Assembly (NCBI RefSeq): GCF_017571475.1
Contig: NZ_JAGETW010000006.1
Coordinates: 62,001 to 126,000, forward strand
Source of the DNA: Thiomicrorhabdus sp. 6S3-12
GTDB taxonomy: Bacteria > Pseudomonadota > Gammaproteobacteria > Thiomicrospirales > Thiomicrospiraceae
Length of the DNA stretch: 64,000 bases
Direction of reading: 5' to 3'
A model generated the notes under the pieces. That model worked only from the letters and a program-made list of their open reading frames with translations, searched no databases and was not told the DNA's origin. The position numbers and the translations under genes are program-made. How positions within the stretch are numbered: position 1 is the stretch's first letter; every line of letters starts with the position of its first letter. Shown here in pieces: positions 44,296 to 52,836 of this stretch.

Positions 44296-45120
44296 ATGGC
44301 AATGGTAATCAACACAAATATGGCATCCCTGAACGCGGTTCGTATTTTGGATACAACTGCAAAAGATCAGTCAACTTCTATGGAACGTTTGACTTCAGGG
44401 TTGCGCATCAACAAAGCGGCAGATGATGCGGCGAACTTGGCGGTAACCACCAAAATGACTACGCAGATTCGTGGTACAGATCAGGCGATCCGTAATGCGA
44501 ATGACGGTATCAGTTTGTCACAGACCATGGATGGTGCCATGGAAGAAGTAGTCAATATGATGCAGCGTATGCGTGAGTTAGGTGTTCAGGCTCTGAACGG
44601 AACCTATTCCGATGAAAACCGCTTTCAGATGGATACCGAGTATCAACAGCTTTCAGCAGAGATTACTCGAGTTGGTTTAACAACCGCATTTAACGACAAA
44701 AAATTGATGAACGGTTCAAATGCGACCTTCAGTGTTCATGTCGGTTGGCAAGTTGGTACGGATAATCAGATTAAGATCTCAACCTATAACCTGAGTGCTT
44801 TGGGTGCGGATTTGGCGCTTCTTAACCTGAGTACGGCAGCGAATGCTTCTCAGGCGATCGGGTCAATTGACGGAAAACTGGGCTCAATTAACGAGTTCCG
44901 AGCGAAATGGGGTGCGGTTCAGAACCGACTTGAAAGTACGGTTTCCAACTTGGCAAACGTCAACGAAAACATGAACGCGGCGCGTTCAAGAACGCTGGAT
45001 GCGGACTTCGCAGCGGAATCTGCAAACCTTGCAAGAACACAGGTGCTACAGCAAGCCGGTATGAGCATGCTAAGCCAGGCAAATCAGCAGTCACAAAATG
45101 TACTGCAGTTACTGCAATAA
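44296..45120 (+). CDS. fliC: Flagellin 1
   Basis: This is the filament subunit, 274 aa, at the short end for flagellins: the D0/D1 helices are complete and the variable outer domain is minimal (about 140-195). Typical blocks are AMVINTNMASLNAVR at the N-terminus, TSGLRINKAADDAANLAV, QIRGTDQAIRNANDGIS and RMRELGVQALNGTYSDENR, and at the C-terminus RTQVLQQAGMSMLSQANQQSQNVLQLL. The RMRELGVQ segment is the region seen by TLR5 in other species. AAGGAG precedes the ATG. Expression is late, from the sigma-28 promoter at 44174. It is a likely target of the Maf transferase; the central NATFSVHVGWQVG stretch holds several Ser/Thr. Confidence 0.96.
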   Translation: MAMVINTNMASLNAVRILDTTAKDQSTSMERLTSGLRINKAADDAANLAVTTKMTTQIRGTDQAIRNANDGISLSQTMDGAMEEVVNMMQRMRELGVQALNGTYSDENRFQMDTEYQQLSAEITRVGLTTAFNDKKLMNGSNATFSVHVGWQVGTDNQIKISTYNLSALGADLALLNLSTAANASQAIGSIDGKLGSINEFRAKWGAVQNRLESTVSNLANVNENMNAARSRTLDADFAAESANLARTQVLQQAGMSMLSQANQQSQNVLQLLQ

Positions 45121-45160
45121 TCGGTAAAGCGGCCAGGTGGATCCACTTTACAGAACTGAG

Positions 45161-45176
45161 TTTGGGGTAACCCAAA
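45161..45176 (+). repeat. GNRA-tetraloop hairpin downstream of flagellin 1
   Basis: TTTGGG-GTAA-CCCAAA forms a six-base stem with a GTAA loop 40 bases after the stop. No T-run follows, so it may stabilise the 3' end rather than terminate. A second stem, CTGCCA-CCTAGT-TGGCGG, lies at 45183-45200. Confidence 0.4.
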
Positions 45177-45201
45177 AAGAATCTGCCACCTAGTTGGCGG
45201 A

Positions 45202-45227
45202 TAACAAAAAAGTTAGCAAGCCGACTA
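45202..45227 (+). promoter_or_regulatory. Possible sigma-28 promoter for flagellin 2
   Basis: TAACAAAA-N10-GCCGACTA resembles the FliA consensus with several mismatches and the same N10 spacing as the first flagellin promoter. It is 36 bases before the ATG. Confidence 0.4.
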
Positions 45228-45263
45228 GGGCACGACTAACAAAGTTGAAAAAGGAGATATATC

Positions 45264-46088
45264 ATGGCAATGGTAATCAATACAAATATGGCCGCCATCA
45301 ATGCGACTCGTATTTTGGACAAAACTTCGGTTGAACAGTCTACTTCGATGGAACGTTTGACTTCCGGTTTGGAAATTAACGGCGCAAAAGATAACGCGGC
45401 AGGTCTGGCGATCGCTACCAAAATGACTTCACAGATCATGGGTACCGATCAGGCAATCGCAAATGCTAACGACGGTATCAGTCTGGCACAAACCATGGAC
45501 GGAGCCATGGATGAAGTCGTCAATATGATGCAGCGTATGCGTGAGCTGGGCGTTCAGGCAATGAACGGAACATACTCTGATGAAAACCGTTCACAGATGA
45601 ATACCGAGTATGCTCAGCTATCGGCTGAAATTACGCGTGTTGCACTGACTACGTCATTTAATGACAAGAATCTGTTGAATGGTTCGGCAGCAACTTTCAG
45701 TGTTCACGTTGGTTGGCAAGTAGGTGCTGACAACCAGGTTAAACTGTCTACTTTCAATGCCAGTACTCTGGGTGCCGATCTAGCAGCCTTGACTATTTCT
45801 ACCGCTGGTGGTGCATCGCAGGTTGTTGCTTCAATTGACGGTCGTCTAGGTTCGATCAATGAGTTCCGTGCAAAATGGGGTGCGGTACAGAACCGTCTGG
45901 AAAGTACGGTTTCTAACTTGGCTAACGTTAACGAAAACATGAACGCAGCGCGCTCACGTATTCAAGACGCTGACTTCGCTAAGGAATCTGCAAACCTAGC
46001 TCGTACTCAGGTTCTACAGCAGGCCGGTATGAGCATGTTGAGCCAGGCTAACTCTAACTCGCAAAACGTTCTGTCACTGCTCCGATAA
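45264..46088 (+). CDS. Flagellin 2
   Basis: This is a 274-aa paralogue of the first flagellin with the same length and near-identical terminal regions (MAMVINTNMAAINATR, RTQVLQQAGMSMLSQANSNSQNVLSLL). It differs in the D1 helix: conserved arginines of GLRIN, QIRG and the RNAND segment are replaced, giving GLEING, QIMGTD and AIANAND. It also keeps AGLAIATKM, which is nearer the general consensus than flagellin 1 (ANLAVTTKM). AAGGAG precedes the ATG. Two flagellins suggest spatially distinct parts of one filament, as in other polarly flagellated bacteria (inference). Confidence 0.95.
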   Translation: MAMVINTNMAAINATRILDKTSVEQSTSMERLTSGLEINGAKDNAAGLAIATKMTSQIMGTDQAIANANDGISLAQTMDGAMDEVVNMMQRMRELGVQAMNGTYSDENRSQMNTEYAQLSAEITRVALTTSFNDKNLLNGSAATFSVHVGWQVGADNQVKLSTFNASTLGADLAALTISTAGGASQVVASIDGRLGSINEFRAKWGAVQNRLESTVSNLANVNENMNAARSRIQDADFAKESANLARTQVLQQAGMSMLSQANSNSQNVLSLLR

Positions 46089-46118
46089 TATCAGGGCATG
46101 ATTGAGTAGGAGGTGATC

Positions 46119-46511
46119 ATGGATATTGCATCAATGACCTCATCTCCCGCTCAGTCAGTGAATAAACTGACAGGGCAGGAGAAGTCTAATACACCTGACC
46201 CAGTTGTTAATTCAGCCGCCTCAGTCTCTGAGGTAAAAGAAGTCTCTCAGGAAGAGTTAGTTGCTCAAGCGGAAAGCCTAAACCGGTTGATGAGCAAGCT
46301 TCAACAATCCGTTACTTTCAGTGTCGATCAGGGTTCTGATTCAACAGTGGTTCAAGTAGTGGATAAGGCAACGGATGAGTTGATTAGACAAATTCCTTCC
46401 GAAGATGCTTTAAGAATGCTTCACAAGCTTCAAGCATACTTAGAAGGGGTTAACCAAGCGGGAGCTCCGTCTGAAGGTTTGACAGGTAGCTTAATCAATG
46501 AAATCATATAA
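46119..46511 (+). CDS. flaG: FlaG family protein 1
   Basis: FlaG proteins limit filament length or stability in Campylobacter and Pseudomonas. This 131-aa protein has a disordered Ser/Pro-rich N-terminus and the FlaG domain (about 50-115): LNRLMSKLQQSVTFSVD, VVQVVDKATDELIRQIPSEDALRMLHKLQ. ATG 46119 lies 5 bases after AGGAGG and is preferred over the in-frame GTG at 46113. It follows flagellin 2 by 30 bases. Confidence 0.85.
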   Translation: MDIASMTSSPAQSVNKLTGQEKSNTPDPVVNSAASVSEVKEVSQEELVAQAESLNRLMSKLQQSVTFSVDQGSDSTVVQVVDKATDELIRQIPSEDALRMLHKLQAYLEGVNQAGAPSEGLTGSLINEII

Positions 46512-46541
46512 ACAATAAGGTTTTTTTACAGGAGGCATCCG

Positions 46542-47015
46542 ATGGCAGAAGGTTACGGTATTTCACCACTGCGTTCTGAGTCTGTCTATGTCTCTAAAAC
46601 CTTGAGTGAGCAGGCGAATAACAATTCACGGAGTTCGTCTGTTTCACAATCCCCGGAACAGCTTGTCGGGGGACAACCGGCTCAAGTGACTGACGATGTG
46701 CCAACACAATCGGACGTTGCAGCCAAGAATTTACAAGTTGTTGATGGTGGTTCCCAGAACGTCGATGCGAATCTGCAAAGAATCAATCAGCAGCTGGAAA
46801 AACTGCAGAATTATCTGCGTTTTGAAAAAGATGAATCATCACAGAAAATGGTGATTATAATTAAGAACAACGAAACCGACGAAGTGATCAGACAGATTCC
46901 GTCCGAAGCGTTCTTAAGCATCTCCAAGAATATTTCAGATTATCTGGCGTTACAAAAGCAGAATTCTGAAACATCTCAATTTCCAACAGGTTTGCTGACA
47001 AATGAGCAGGCTTGA
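46542..47015 (+). CDS. FlaG family protein 2
   Basis: A second FlaG-like protein (157 aa) with a longer disordered Ser/Gln/Val-rich N-terminus (1-80) and the FlaG domain at about 82-148 (INQQLEKLQNYLRFEKDE, NNETDEVIRQIPSEAFLSI). The shared core DEVIRQIPSE versus DELIRQIPSE shows it is a paralogue of the preceding gene. ACAGGAGG precedes the ATG. A terminator follows. Confidence 0.8.
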   Translation: MAEGYGISPLRSESVYVSKTLSEQANNNSRSSSVSQSPEQLVGGQPAQVTDDVPTQSDVAAKNLQVVDGGSQNVDANLQRINQQLEKLQNYLRFEKDESSQKMVIIIKNNETDEVIRQIPSEAFLSISKNISDYLALQKQNSETSQFPTGLLTNEQA

Positions 47016-47038
47016 TTAACCAGTTCCCTTGTGTGTTT

Positions 47039-47065
47039 AGCGGTCTTTATGGCCGCTTTTTTTAT
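47039..47065 (+). terminator. Terminator after the second flaG gene
   Basis: AGCGGT / GGCCGCT-type stem with a CTTTAT-like loop, then seven T residues. It looks like a variant copy of the terminator after maf, including the flanking TTCC-TTGTGT words. Confidence 0.85.
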
Positions 47066-47066
47066 T

Positions 47067-47093
47067 TAAAGTTTTGACTTTTCCTGCCGATAA
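47067..47093 (+). promoter_or_regulatory. Consensus sigma-28 promoter for fliDST
   Basis: TAAAGTTT-N11-GCCGATAA is an exact match to the E. coli/Salmonella FliA consensus. It starts directly after the terminator of the second flaG gene and lies 69 bases before the fliD ATG. Confidence 0.92.
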
Positions 47094-47162
47094 TACAAAT
47101 ATAAGTAAGAATATTGTTTTGATTGGGCTGACTGATCGAAAGAAAGCCTAAGGAGTCCTGAA

Positions 47163-49502
47163 ATGGCAAATGAAATTGGTACTACGCTCTTAAACTCCCT
47201 GACTAACAGCACCTTTGACATTGGCAATATGTCAAAAGTTCTGGCCGAAGCGGAAGTGGCTGGCCCGAAAGCGATTCTGGAGAGTAATCGGGAGAAAACC
47301 AATACCGAATTAAACGCTTTGACCTATTTACAGTCGAATATTTCCGCGTTTAAAACCTATTTGCAGGATCTTTCGAATCCGGAAACCTTTATGCAGTCGG
47401 CTGTTTCATCTTCGAACGATGCGGTTGTCTCCGGTACCGTTACCGGATCTGTTGTCAGCGGGAGTTATCAGATTGAAGCGAGACAGCTTGCCCAAGCAAA
47501 TACTCAGGTGGCTAATAAAGTGTACAGCTCCGCTTCGGATACCATTTCATCCGGAACTCTGAGCATTTCGATTGCCGGCAGCACGCATAATATTACCGTT
47601 GATGCGACGAATAACACTCTGGAAGGTTTGCAGAAAACCATTAACAGCGGTGATTACGGCGTCAATGCTTCGATTATCAATACCGGTAACGGTTATCAGT
47701 TGATGTTTACTTCGCAGAATACCGGTGCCGCCAATGAGATGCAGATTTCCGGTCTGACCGATTTCGATACCAATGGTTTAACGACGACCTCTGTTGCTCA
47801 GGATGCGATTATGGTGGTGAACGGCCTAGCGGTAACCAGTTCAACCAACCAGTTCGATGAAGTGATTCCCGGAATGCAGATTGACATTAAATCGGCACAA
47901 CCCGGAACGGTCAATACCTTGTCCGTTAATCAGGATACGAATTCGGTGGTCGAGTCGATACAGTCGTTTGTAGATGTCTACAATCAGCTGGATACCATTC
48001 TTGACGAGCTGGGTTCCTACGAATCATTGACTTCGGATCAGCAGGATTCCGAAGAGTATGCATACTGGGGGGATTTGGCCGGATCATCCTTGCTGCGCCA
48101 AGTGCGCAGTGAACTGCAAAGTTCTTTGCGTGGTACTCTGGATCAAATCACTTCGCCTTATAACAGTCTGTCGGTAATCGGTCTCAGCATCGACATTGAA
48201 GGTCAGATGAGTTTTGACCAGGCTCGCTTTGAGGAAGTTGCCGCTTCGAATCTGGATGCACTGAAATCGCTGTTTTCCAAAGGCGGGTCTTCGGACGACC
48301 CTCTGGTTAATGTTCTAAGCGGGAATGACCGTACACAAGCCGGTTCTTATACCTTGGACATTACCCAGCTGGCCGAGCGTGCAATGGTGACTTCCGGAGC
48401 GGTTACCACCGGGACGGATCAGCAGGTTGCATCCGGTCAAGTGTATGATCAGCAGGCGGTTTTAACCTTGGATGCGAATGCCGGATTTACCATGACCACA
48501 GGCGCTTCGGGTAGTCAGATCATTGATTTCAGCAGTATTGCCGGTGATTATGCAACCAAAGACGATTTGGTGGCGGCAATGCAAGGCGTGGTCGATACTG
48601 CGTTCGGTGCCAGTGTGGTTAATCTGGCGTACGACTCGACTCAATCGCGCTTTGAATTCAATGCCGTAGCGGGTCAGGGATCGGTTACGCTATCGAATGT
48701 TACCGGTCTCTCCAATCAAGGATTCACTCAGACTGATTACACCGGTGAAAATTTGATTAATCTGGCAACCGACGGCAGTTTTGATTTTGTGATCGATGAC
48801 GCCAATAGTTCTACTTTAACGATTGCTGCCGGGGATTATACGCTTTCCGAACTTGCGGGGCGCATTCAAACGGGAATCAATAATAATGCTGAAGTCCAAG
48901 CGGTTGGCGCATCCGTGTCCGTTTCGACCGAAGGTGGAATTCTCAATATCAGTTCCAGTCGTTTCGGAGCGTTTTCCAATATTGATTTAAGCAACTTCTC
49001 CGGTCTGGCGAATGCTGGTTTTGCCGATGGAAGCGCAATTGCCGATGTGGGTCAGAATGTTGACGGTACCATTACCACCGCGACCGGTACGCTGAATATC
49101 GGGGCCTATGCCTCTTCTGAAGATGGTCGTCGGATCAATATTTCCGATTATGCGGTTATCGGAACCGAGCCGGCAGAAGTGCGTGGTTTGCAATTTGAAG
49201 TACTGGGCGGTGCAATCGGCGCTCGCGGTTCGATTAACTTCACCCAGGGCTTTGCAAGTCGCATGGAAGAGGTGATCAATAATCTTTTTGAAGATGAAAA
49301 CGGACTGGTATCTCAGCGAATTGACAGCTTGAACGATAAAAATACGCAGTACGACGAGAAACAAGAAAAGATTGATGCGCGTTATGAGCGACTTTTAATG
49401 AAATACCAGCTTCAGTTTTCTGCCTTGCAGTCGATACTTTCCAGTGCAGAGCAAACAAGAAATTATCTGACGGCGACTTTTAACAGTGGCAACGATAATT
49501 AA
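47163..49502 (+). CDS. fliD: Filament cap protein FliD, unusually long
   Basis: FliD caps the filament and folds incoming flagellin. The N-terminal FliD_N (about 10-110, including SVVSGSYQIEARQLAQANTQV) and C-terminal FliD_C (about 640-779, ending QFSALQSILSSAEQTRNYLTATF) are typical. At 779 aa it is about 300 residues longer than E. coli or Pseudomonas FliD. The extra length lies in the outer domains: a flagellin_IN-like unit near 115-200, and two more at about 395-520 (QAGSYTLDITQLAERAMV) and 535-615 (SFDFVIDDANSSTLTIAAGDYTLSELAGRIQ). TAAGGAG precedes the ATG. fliS and a fliT-like gene follow. Confidence 0.93.
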   Translation: MANEIGTTLLNSLTNSTFDIGNMSKVLAEAEVAGPKAILESNREKTNTELNALTYLQSNISAFKTYLQDLSNPETFMQSAVSSSNDAVVSGTVTGSVVSGSYQIEARQLAQANTQVANKVYSSASDTISSGTLSISIAGSTHNITVDATNNTLEGLQKTINSGDYGVNASIINTGNGYQLMFTSQNTGAANEMQISGLTDFDTNGLTTTSVAQDAIMVVNGLAVTSSTNQFDEVIPGMQIDIKSAQPGTVNTLSVNQDTNSVVESIQSFVDVYNQLDTILDELGSYESLTSDQQDSEEYAYWGDLAGSSLLRQVRSELQSSLRGTLDQITSPYNSLSVIGLSIDIEGQMSFDQARFEEVAASNLDALKSLFSKGGSSDDPLVNVLSGNDRTQAGSYTLDITQLAERAMVTSGAVTTGTDQQVASGQVYDQQAVLTLDANAGFTMTTGASGSQIIDFSSIAGDYATKDDLVAAMQGVVDTAFGASVVNLAYDSTQSRFEFNAVAGQGSVTLSNVTGLSNQGFTQTDYTGENLINLATDGSFDFVIDDANSSTLTIAAGDYTLSELAGRIQTGINNNAEVQAVGASVSVSTEGGILNISSSRFGAFSNIDLSNFSGLANAGFADGSAIADVGQNVDGTITTATGTLNIGAYASSEDGRRINISDYAVIGTEPAEVRGLQFEVLGGAIGARGSINFTQGFASRMEEVINNLFEDENGLVSQRIDSLNDKNTQYDEKQEKIDARYERLLMKYQLQFSALQSILSSAEQTRNYLTATFNSGNDN

Positions 49503-49549
49503 TTGAATAAGAATGCTCAACAGATAAGAAAAACATGAGGGAGTTTAAG

Positions 49550-49972
49550 ATGAGTTATGCAGCACAAAATAAAATGGCGCAACAATACGCGAAGAACTTT
49601 GTTGAAACAGCCGTTTCGGAAGCGACCCCGCATAAGCTGGTCGATATGCTGTATTCTGGCGCGATTAAAAACCTAAAGCTGGCCAAACTTTTTATTGAAC
49701 AGAAACAGTTTGCCAAAAAAGCGGAATTCTCCAATAAGGCTCTGGCGATCATCAGCAGCCTGAAAGATGGCGTGGATTTGGAAAGAGGTGGCGATGTTGC
49801 CGAGAATCTGTTTTCTCTGTATGACTACTGCCACAGAACGGTTTTTGAAGCGACCGCCAAAAACGATATTGCTAAGATTGACGAGGTAATCGAGCATATT
49901 TCCGGCCTTCAAGAAGCTTGGCAGCAGATGCCGGAAGAGATCAAGCGTGCTTCAAAAGATCAGTTGCAGTAA
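49550..49972 (+). CDS. fliS: Flagellin export chaperone FliS
   Basis: FliS binds the C-terminus of flagellin and prevents early polymerisation. The 140-aa helical protein has ETAVSEATPHKLVDMLYSGAIKNLKLAK, GDVAENLFSLYDYCHRTVFEA and a final VIEHISGLQEAWQQM. ATG 49550, 7 bases after GAGGGAG, is preferred over the upstream ATG at 49535. It lies between fliD and a FliT-like gene. Confidence 0.93.
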   Translation: MSYAAQNKMAQQYAKNFVETAVSEATPHKLVDMLYSGAIKNLKLAKLFIEQKQFAKKAEFSNKALAIISSLKDGVDLERGGDVAENLFSLYDYCHRTVFEATAKNDIAKIDEVIEHISGLQEAWQQMPEEIKRASKDQLQ

Positions 49973-49978
49973 TTATTC

Positions 49979-50299
49979 ATGGCGAATTCACAATCACTTA
50001 CTTCTTCCGAGCAGCTTCGTAAAGACAAACTGAAGCTGCTCAGCTCGTCAAAAAACCTCCTGCTTTTGGCTGAGCAGGACCGGTTTTCGGAATTGCAGGT
50101 TCAACAAATTCAGTGGCAAATGTTATTGGAGGAGATGGTGGCCAAACACGGTGCAGAGCTTGAAGCAATTCGTCCTATTCTGCAAAAAGACGCCGATCAG
50201 CTGCAAACCCTTTTGGAAAAGAAACAGGCTCATCTAGTCCAGGCATTTTCCAAAGATTTGAACGCCAATAAATCCGTTCGCAAGTATGTCAATCTTTAA
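49979..50299 (+). CDS. FliT-like small helical protein
   Basis: The 106-aa protein is nearly all helix (SSEQLRKDKLKLLSSSKNLLLLAEQDRFSEL and later LEKKQAHLVQAFS). Its position directly after fliS (7 bases) is that of fliT in polar flagellar clusters, where FliT is the FliD export chaperone. The sequence itself is too diverged for a firm family call. A terminator follows at 50365. Confidence 0.6.
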   Translation: MANSQSLTSSEQLRKDKLKLLSSSKNLLLLAEQDRFSELQVQQIQWQMLLEEMVAKHGAELEAIRPILQKDADQLQTLLEKKQAHLVQAFSKDLNANKSVRKYVNL

Positions 50300-50364
50300 A
50301 AAAGTTGCGTTGAATTAACTAAATAGAAGAAAATTATCCATTCCAATTCGCTTGTCTTGGCGAT

Positions 50365-50387
50365 AACCAATGTGTTGGTTTTTTTCT
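50365..50387 (+). terminator. Terminator after the fliD-fliS-fliT-like unit
   Basis: AACCAA-TGTG-TTGGTT stem followed by TTTTTTC, 66 bases after the stop codon. Confidence 0.75.
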
Positions 50388-50484
50388 TATGAATTAGATT
50401 GTTAAATAATCTTTTTAATTCAAGTGCTTAGCTTTATTCTTTCTTTCCAGAGAAAATTAAATCTGAAAGTAAATTATCTTTACG

Positions 50485-50496
50485 TACTAATTAGTA
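50485..50496. promoter_or_regulatory. 12-base palindrome upstream of the fleQ-like promoter
   Basis: TACTAATTAGTA is a perfect palindrome 18 bases upstream of the -35 box of the master-regulator gene, a typical place for an activator or repressor site. Confidence 0.35.
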
Positions 50497-50513
50497 AAAA
50501 GCACGTCAATTTT

Positions 50514-50542
50514 TTGACAATTCCTCTTGTTGCCTTTTAAAT
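50514..50542 (+). promoter_or_regulatory. Sigma-70 promoter of the fleQ-like gene
   Basis: TTGACA-N17-TTAAAT: a consensus -35 and good -10 with ideal spacing, 33 bases before the ATG at 50575. This fits a master regulator that stands above sigma-54 and sigma-28 in the cascade. Confidence 0.7.
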
Positions 50543-50574
50543 AGAAGCTAATCTTTGAAGGGTGAGTCCAGTTA

Positions 50575-51684
50575 ATGTCTTTTGATCCGTTTTCCTCTCT
50601 TGTCGGCTCCGGCCCGGCCATGCAAAAAGTCAAAAAATTGATTCAACAGGTCGCAAAAACCGATGCGACGGTTCTGATTCTGGGTGAATCCGGAACCGGT
50701 AAAGAGGTCGTGGCGCAAACACTTCACAACGCTTCCAAAAGAGCGGAACGCGCTTTTGTTCCGATCAACTGCGGAGCGATTCCGGGGGAGTTGCTGGAAA
50801 GCGAGTTGTTCGGACATGAAAAAGGGGCTTTTACCGGTGCGATTACCGCTCGCAAGGGCCGTTTTGAAATGGCGGAGAAAGGCACGATTTTTCTGGACGA
50901 AATCGGCGATATGCCACTGCCCATGCAGGTTAAGCTGTTGCGAGTGCTGCAGGAAAGAAACTACGAAAGAGTCGGCGGAAACAAGACCTTTGAGTGCGAT
51001 GTTCGCGTGGTGGCTGCGACCCATAGAAATCTTGAGGAACATATTACCGAAGGAAACTTCCGTGAAGATCTATTCTATCGCTTGAATGTCTTTCCGATCG
51101 AGATGCCGTCCCTGCGTGAACGGCCTGAGGATATTCCGGAGTTATTGGATTTCATGTTTTCGCAGATTCAGCAGGCGGAACGCCAGACGCCGCAACTTTC
51201 TGAACAGGCGTTGCGTGCTTTACAAGCTTATCAGTGGCCGGGGAATGTTCGTGAACTGGGGAATCTGGCCGAGCGTTTGACTATTCTTTTTGAGGGTCAG
51301 ACGGTCGCTTATGAGGATTTGCCGGAGCGTTATCAGGTCGAAGTGAGCGACGCGATCTTTGTCGAAGAGCCGGTTGTCGAGGCAAGTGTCGAACAGAGTG
51401 CTGTCGTCGCAACGCAAACGGACGAGATAACGGATGCGCAATCGGCAGGCGAGGTGCCTCAAGAGCCTAAACAGGAAGAGGCGCTTGATAATTCAGCGGT
51501 GCCAGAGAGCGTGATGGATCTGGAGAACGGGCTGGATCTGAAATCCTATCTGGTCGAGATGGAAGTCAAACTTATTCAGAAAGCGCTGTCGCAAACAGAA
51601 GGCAATGTTTCTCAGGCCGCCAAACTCTTGAAAACCAACCGTACGACTCTGGTCGAGAAGATTCGTAAATATGAACTCAACTAG
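50575..51684 (+). CDS. fleQ: FleQ/FlrA-like sigma-54 activator lacking the N-terminal FleQ domain
   Basis: This bacterial enhancer-binding protein would be the flagellar master regulator. It is 369 aa and starts almost directly at the AAA+ domain: Walker A GESGTGKE at 37-44, GAFTGA sigma-54-contact loop at 84-89, Walker B IFLDEIGD near 105-112. The sequence is very close to FleQ in this domain ([28 protein letters not shown] region). A Glu/Val-rich linker of about 90 residues (about 250-330) leads to a Fis-type helix-turn-helix ([21 protein letters not shown]). The start is firm: GGGTGAG precedes ATG 50575, upstream DNA is noncoding, and a good promoter lies 33 bases away. So the missing N-terminal domain is genuine. 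Confidence 0.88.
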   Translation: MSFDPFSSLVGSGPAMQKVKKLIQQVAKTDATVLILGESGTGKEVVAQTLHNASKRAERAFVPINCGAIPGELLESELFGHEKGAFTGAITARKGRFEMAEKGTIFLDEIGDMPLPMQVKLLRVLQERNYERVGGNKTFECDVRVVAATHRNLEEHITEGNFREDLFYRLNVFPIEMPSLRERPEDIPELLDFMFSQIQQAERQTPQLSEQALRALQAYQWPGNVRELGNLAERLTILFEGQTVAYEDLPERYQVEVSDAIFVEEPVVEASVEQSAVVATQTDEITDAQSAGEVPQEPKQEEALDNSAVPESVMDLENGLDLKSYLVEMEVKLIQKALSQTEGNVSQAAKLLKTNRTTLVEKIRKYELN

Positions 51685-51694
51685 AGGATAAGCT

Positions 51695-52828
51695 TTGCAG
51701 TCAGCCGAGCAACAAGAACGAATCAAAGAGCTGGAAGAGGCGTTTGCGCTCTTTAATCAGACCTCCGAGCGATTGACGGAAAGCTATAACGCGCTCCAGA
51801 AACGGACGGCGGATCTCCAGGATCAGCTGGCGCAGAGCGATCTCGAAAAAAAGCGTATGGCGGATCGTTTGAGTCGGTTGTTACAGCTCCTTCCCGCTTC
51901 CGTTGTTGTGCTTGACCGAGATAATCGGATTACCGAAATGAACCCCAGTGCCGAAAAACTCCTCGGAGAAGATGCGACAGGGCGTACCTGGCCGGTTGTT
52001 CAGCGCAATGTGTTTCTGGAAAAAAACAGTGCCGGTGAATTGGTGACCCATCAGGGTCAAGTGTTTCAATTGGCCAATACCGCCTTGGATCAGGAAGTCG
52101 GCAGAATCCTTCTGTTGCAGGATGTGACCGATGCACGACGGCTTCAGGAGCATGTCAGCCGTCATCAGAGACTTACTTCCATGGGCGAAATGGCGGCGTC
52201 TCTGGCCCATCAGATTCGTACGCCTTTATCTTCAGCCCTTCTTTATGTTTCTCAATTGAATGCAGCCGAACTGACGCAAGAACAGCGTGAGAAATTCGCC
52301 TTGAAAGTCCAAAACAGTCTGCATCATCTTGAATCTCTGGTTCAGGATATGCTGCAGTACGCCAAGGGCGGTAAAAGTTCGCGGAAACCCCTTTCTGTTG
52401 AAGAACTGATCGCTTTAACCATACGAAATCTGGAAGAGCGGGTCAATAATAGCCATGCTCATCTGAGTTATGATCACAGTGCCGGTGAACTCCAGATCAA
52501 CGGGGATATGGACGGCCTTTCGACGGCCTTGCAGAACCTGGTCAATAATGCGCTTGATCATATTCCGGACCAGGCGCTGATTCGAATCAGTGTAAAGCGC
52601 AGCGAAGAGTATATTGATATCATCGTCAGCGATAACGGTCCCGGAATTGAGGCGGAAAATCTGCACAAGGTCTTTGAACCTTTTTATACCAGTCGTGCCA
52701 AGGGAACCGGATTGGGTCTGGCGGTCGTCAGAGCCGTCGCGGAAGCGCATCATGGCGAAGCCTGGGTGAAATCCATTGTCGGATACGGTTCTCAATTCGG
52801 AATCCGTTTGCCTTTGGAGGCGGAATAG
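51695..52828 (+). CDS. fleS: FleS/FlrB-like histidine kinase
   Basis: This kinase phosphorylates FleR/FlrC for the second tier of flagellar genes. The 377-aa soluble protein has an N-terminal coiled coil (1-60), a PAS domain (about 63-150), HisKA with His172 in SLAHQIRTPLSSALLY, and HATPase with DNGPGIEAENLHKVFEPFYTSRAKGTGLGLAVV (landmarks DNGPGI and GTGLGLAVV). No membrane segment is present, as in FleS. The start is TTG at 51695 with AGAGGA upstream. It follows the fleQ-like gene by 10 bases and precedes fleR. Confidence 0.9.
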   Translation: MQSAEQQERIKELEEAFALFNQTSERLTESYNALQKRTADLQDQLAQSDLEKKRMADRLSRLLQLLPASVVVLDRDNRITEMNPSAEKLLGEDATGRTWPVVQRNVFLEKNSAGELVTHQGQVFQLANTALDQEVGRILLLQDVTDARRLQEHVSRHQRLTSMGEMAASLAHQIRTPLSSALLYVSQLNAAELTQEQREKFALKVQNSLHHLESLVQDMLQYAKGGKSSRKPLSVEELIALTIRNLEERVNNSHAHLSYDHSAGELQINGDMDGLSTALQNLVNNALDHIPDQALIRISVKRSEEYIDIIVSDNGPGIEAENLHKVFEPFYTSRAKGTGLGLAVVRAVAEAHHGEAWVKSIVGYGSQFGIRLPLEAE

Positions 52829-52836
52829 GAGTGACT

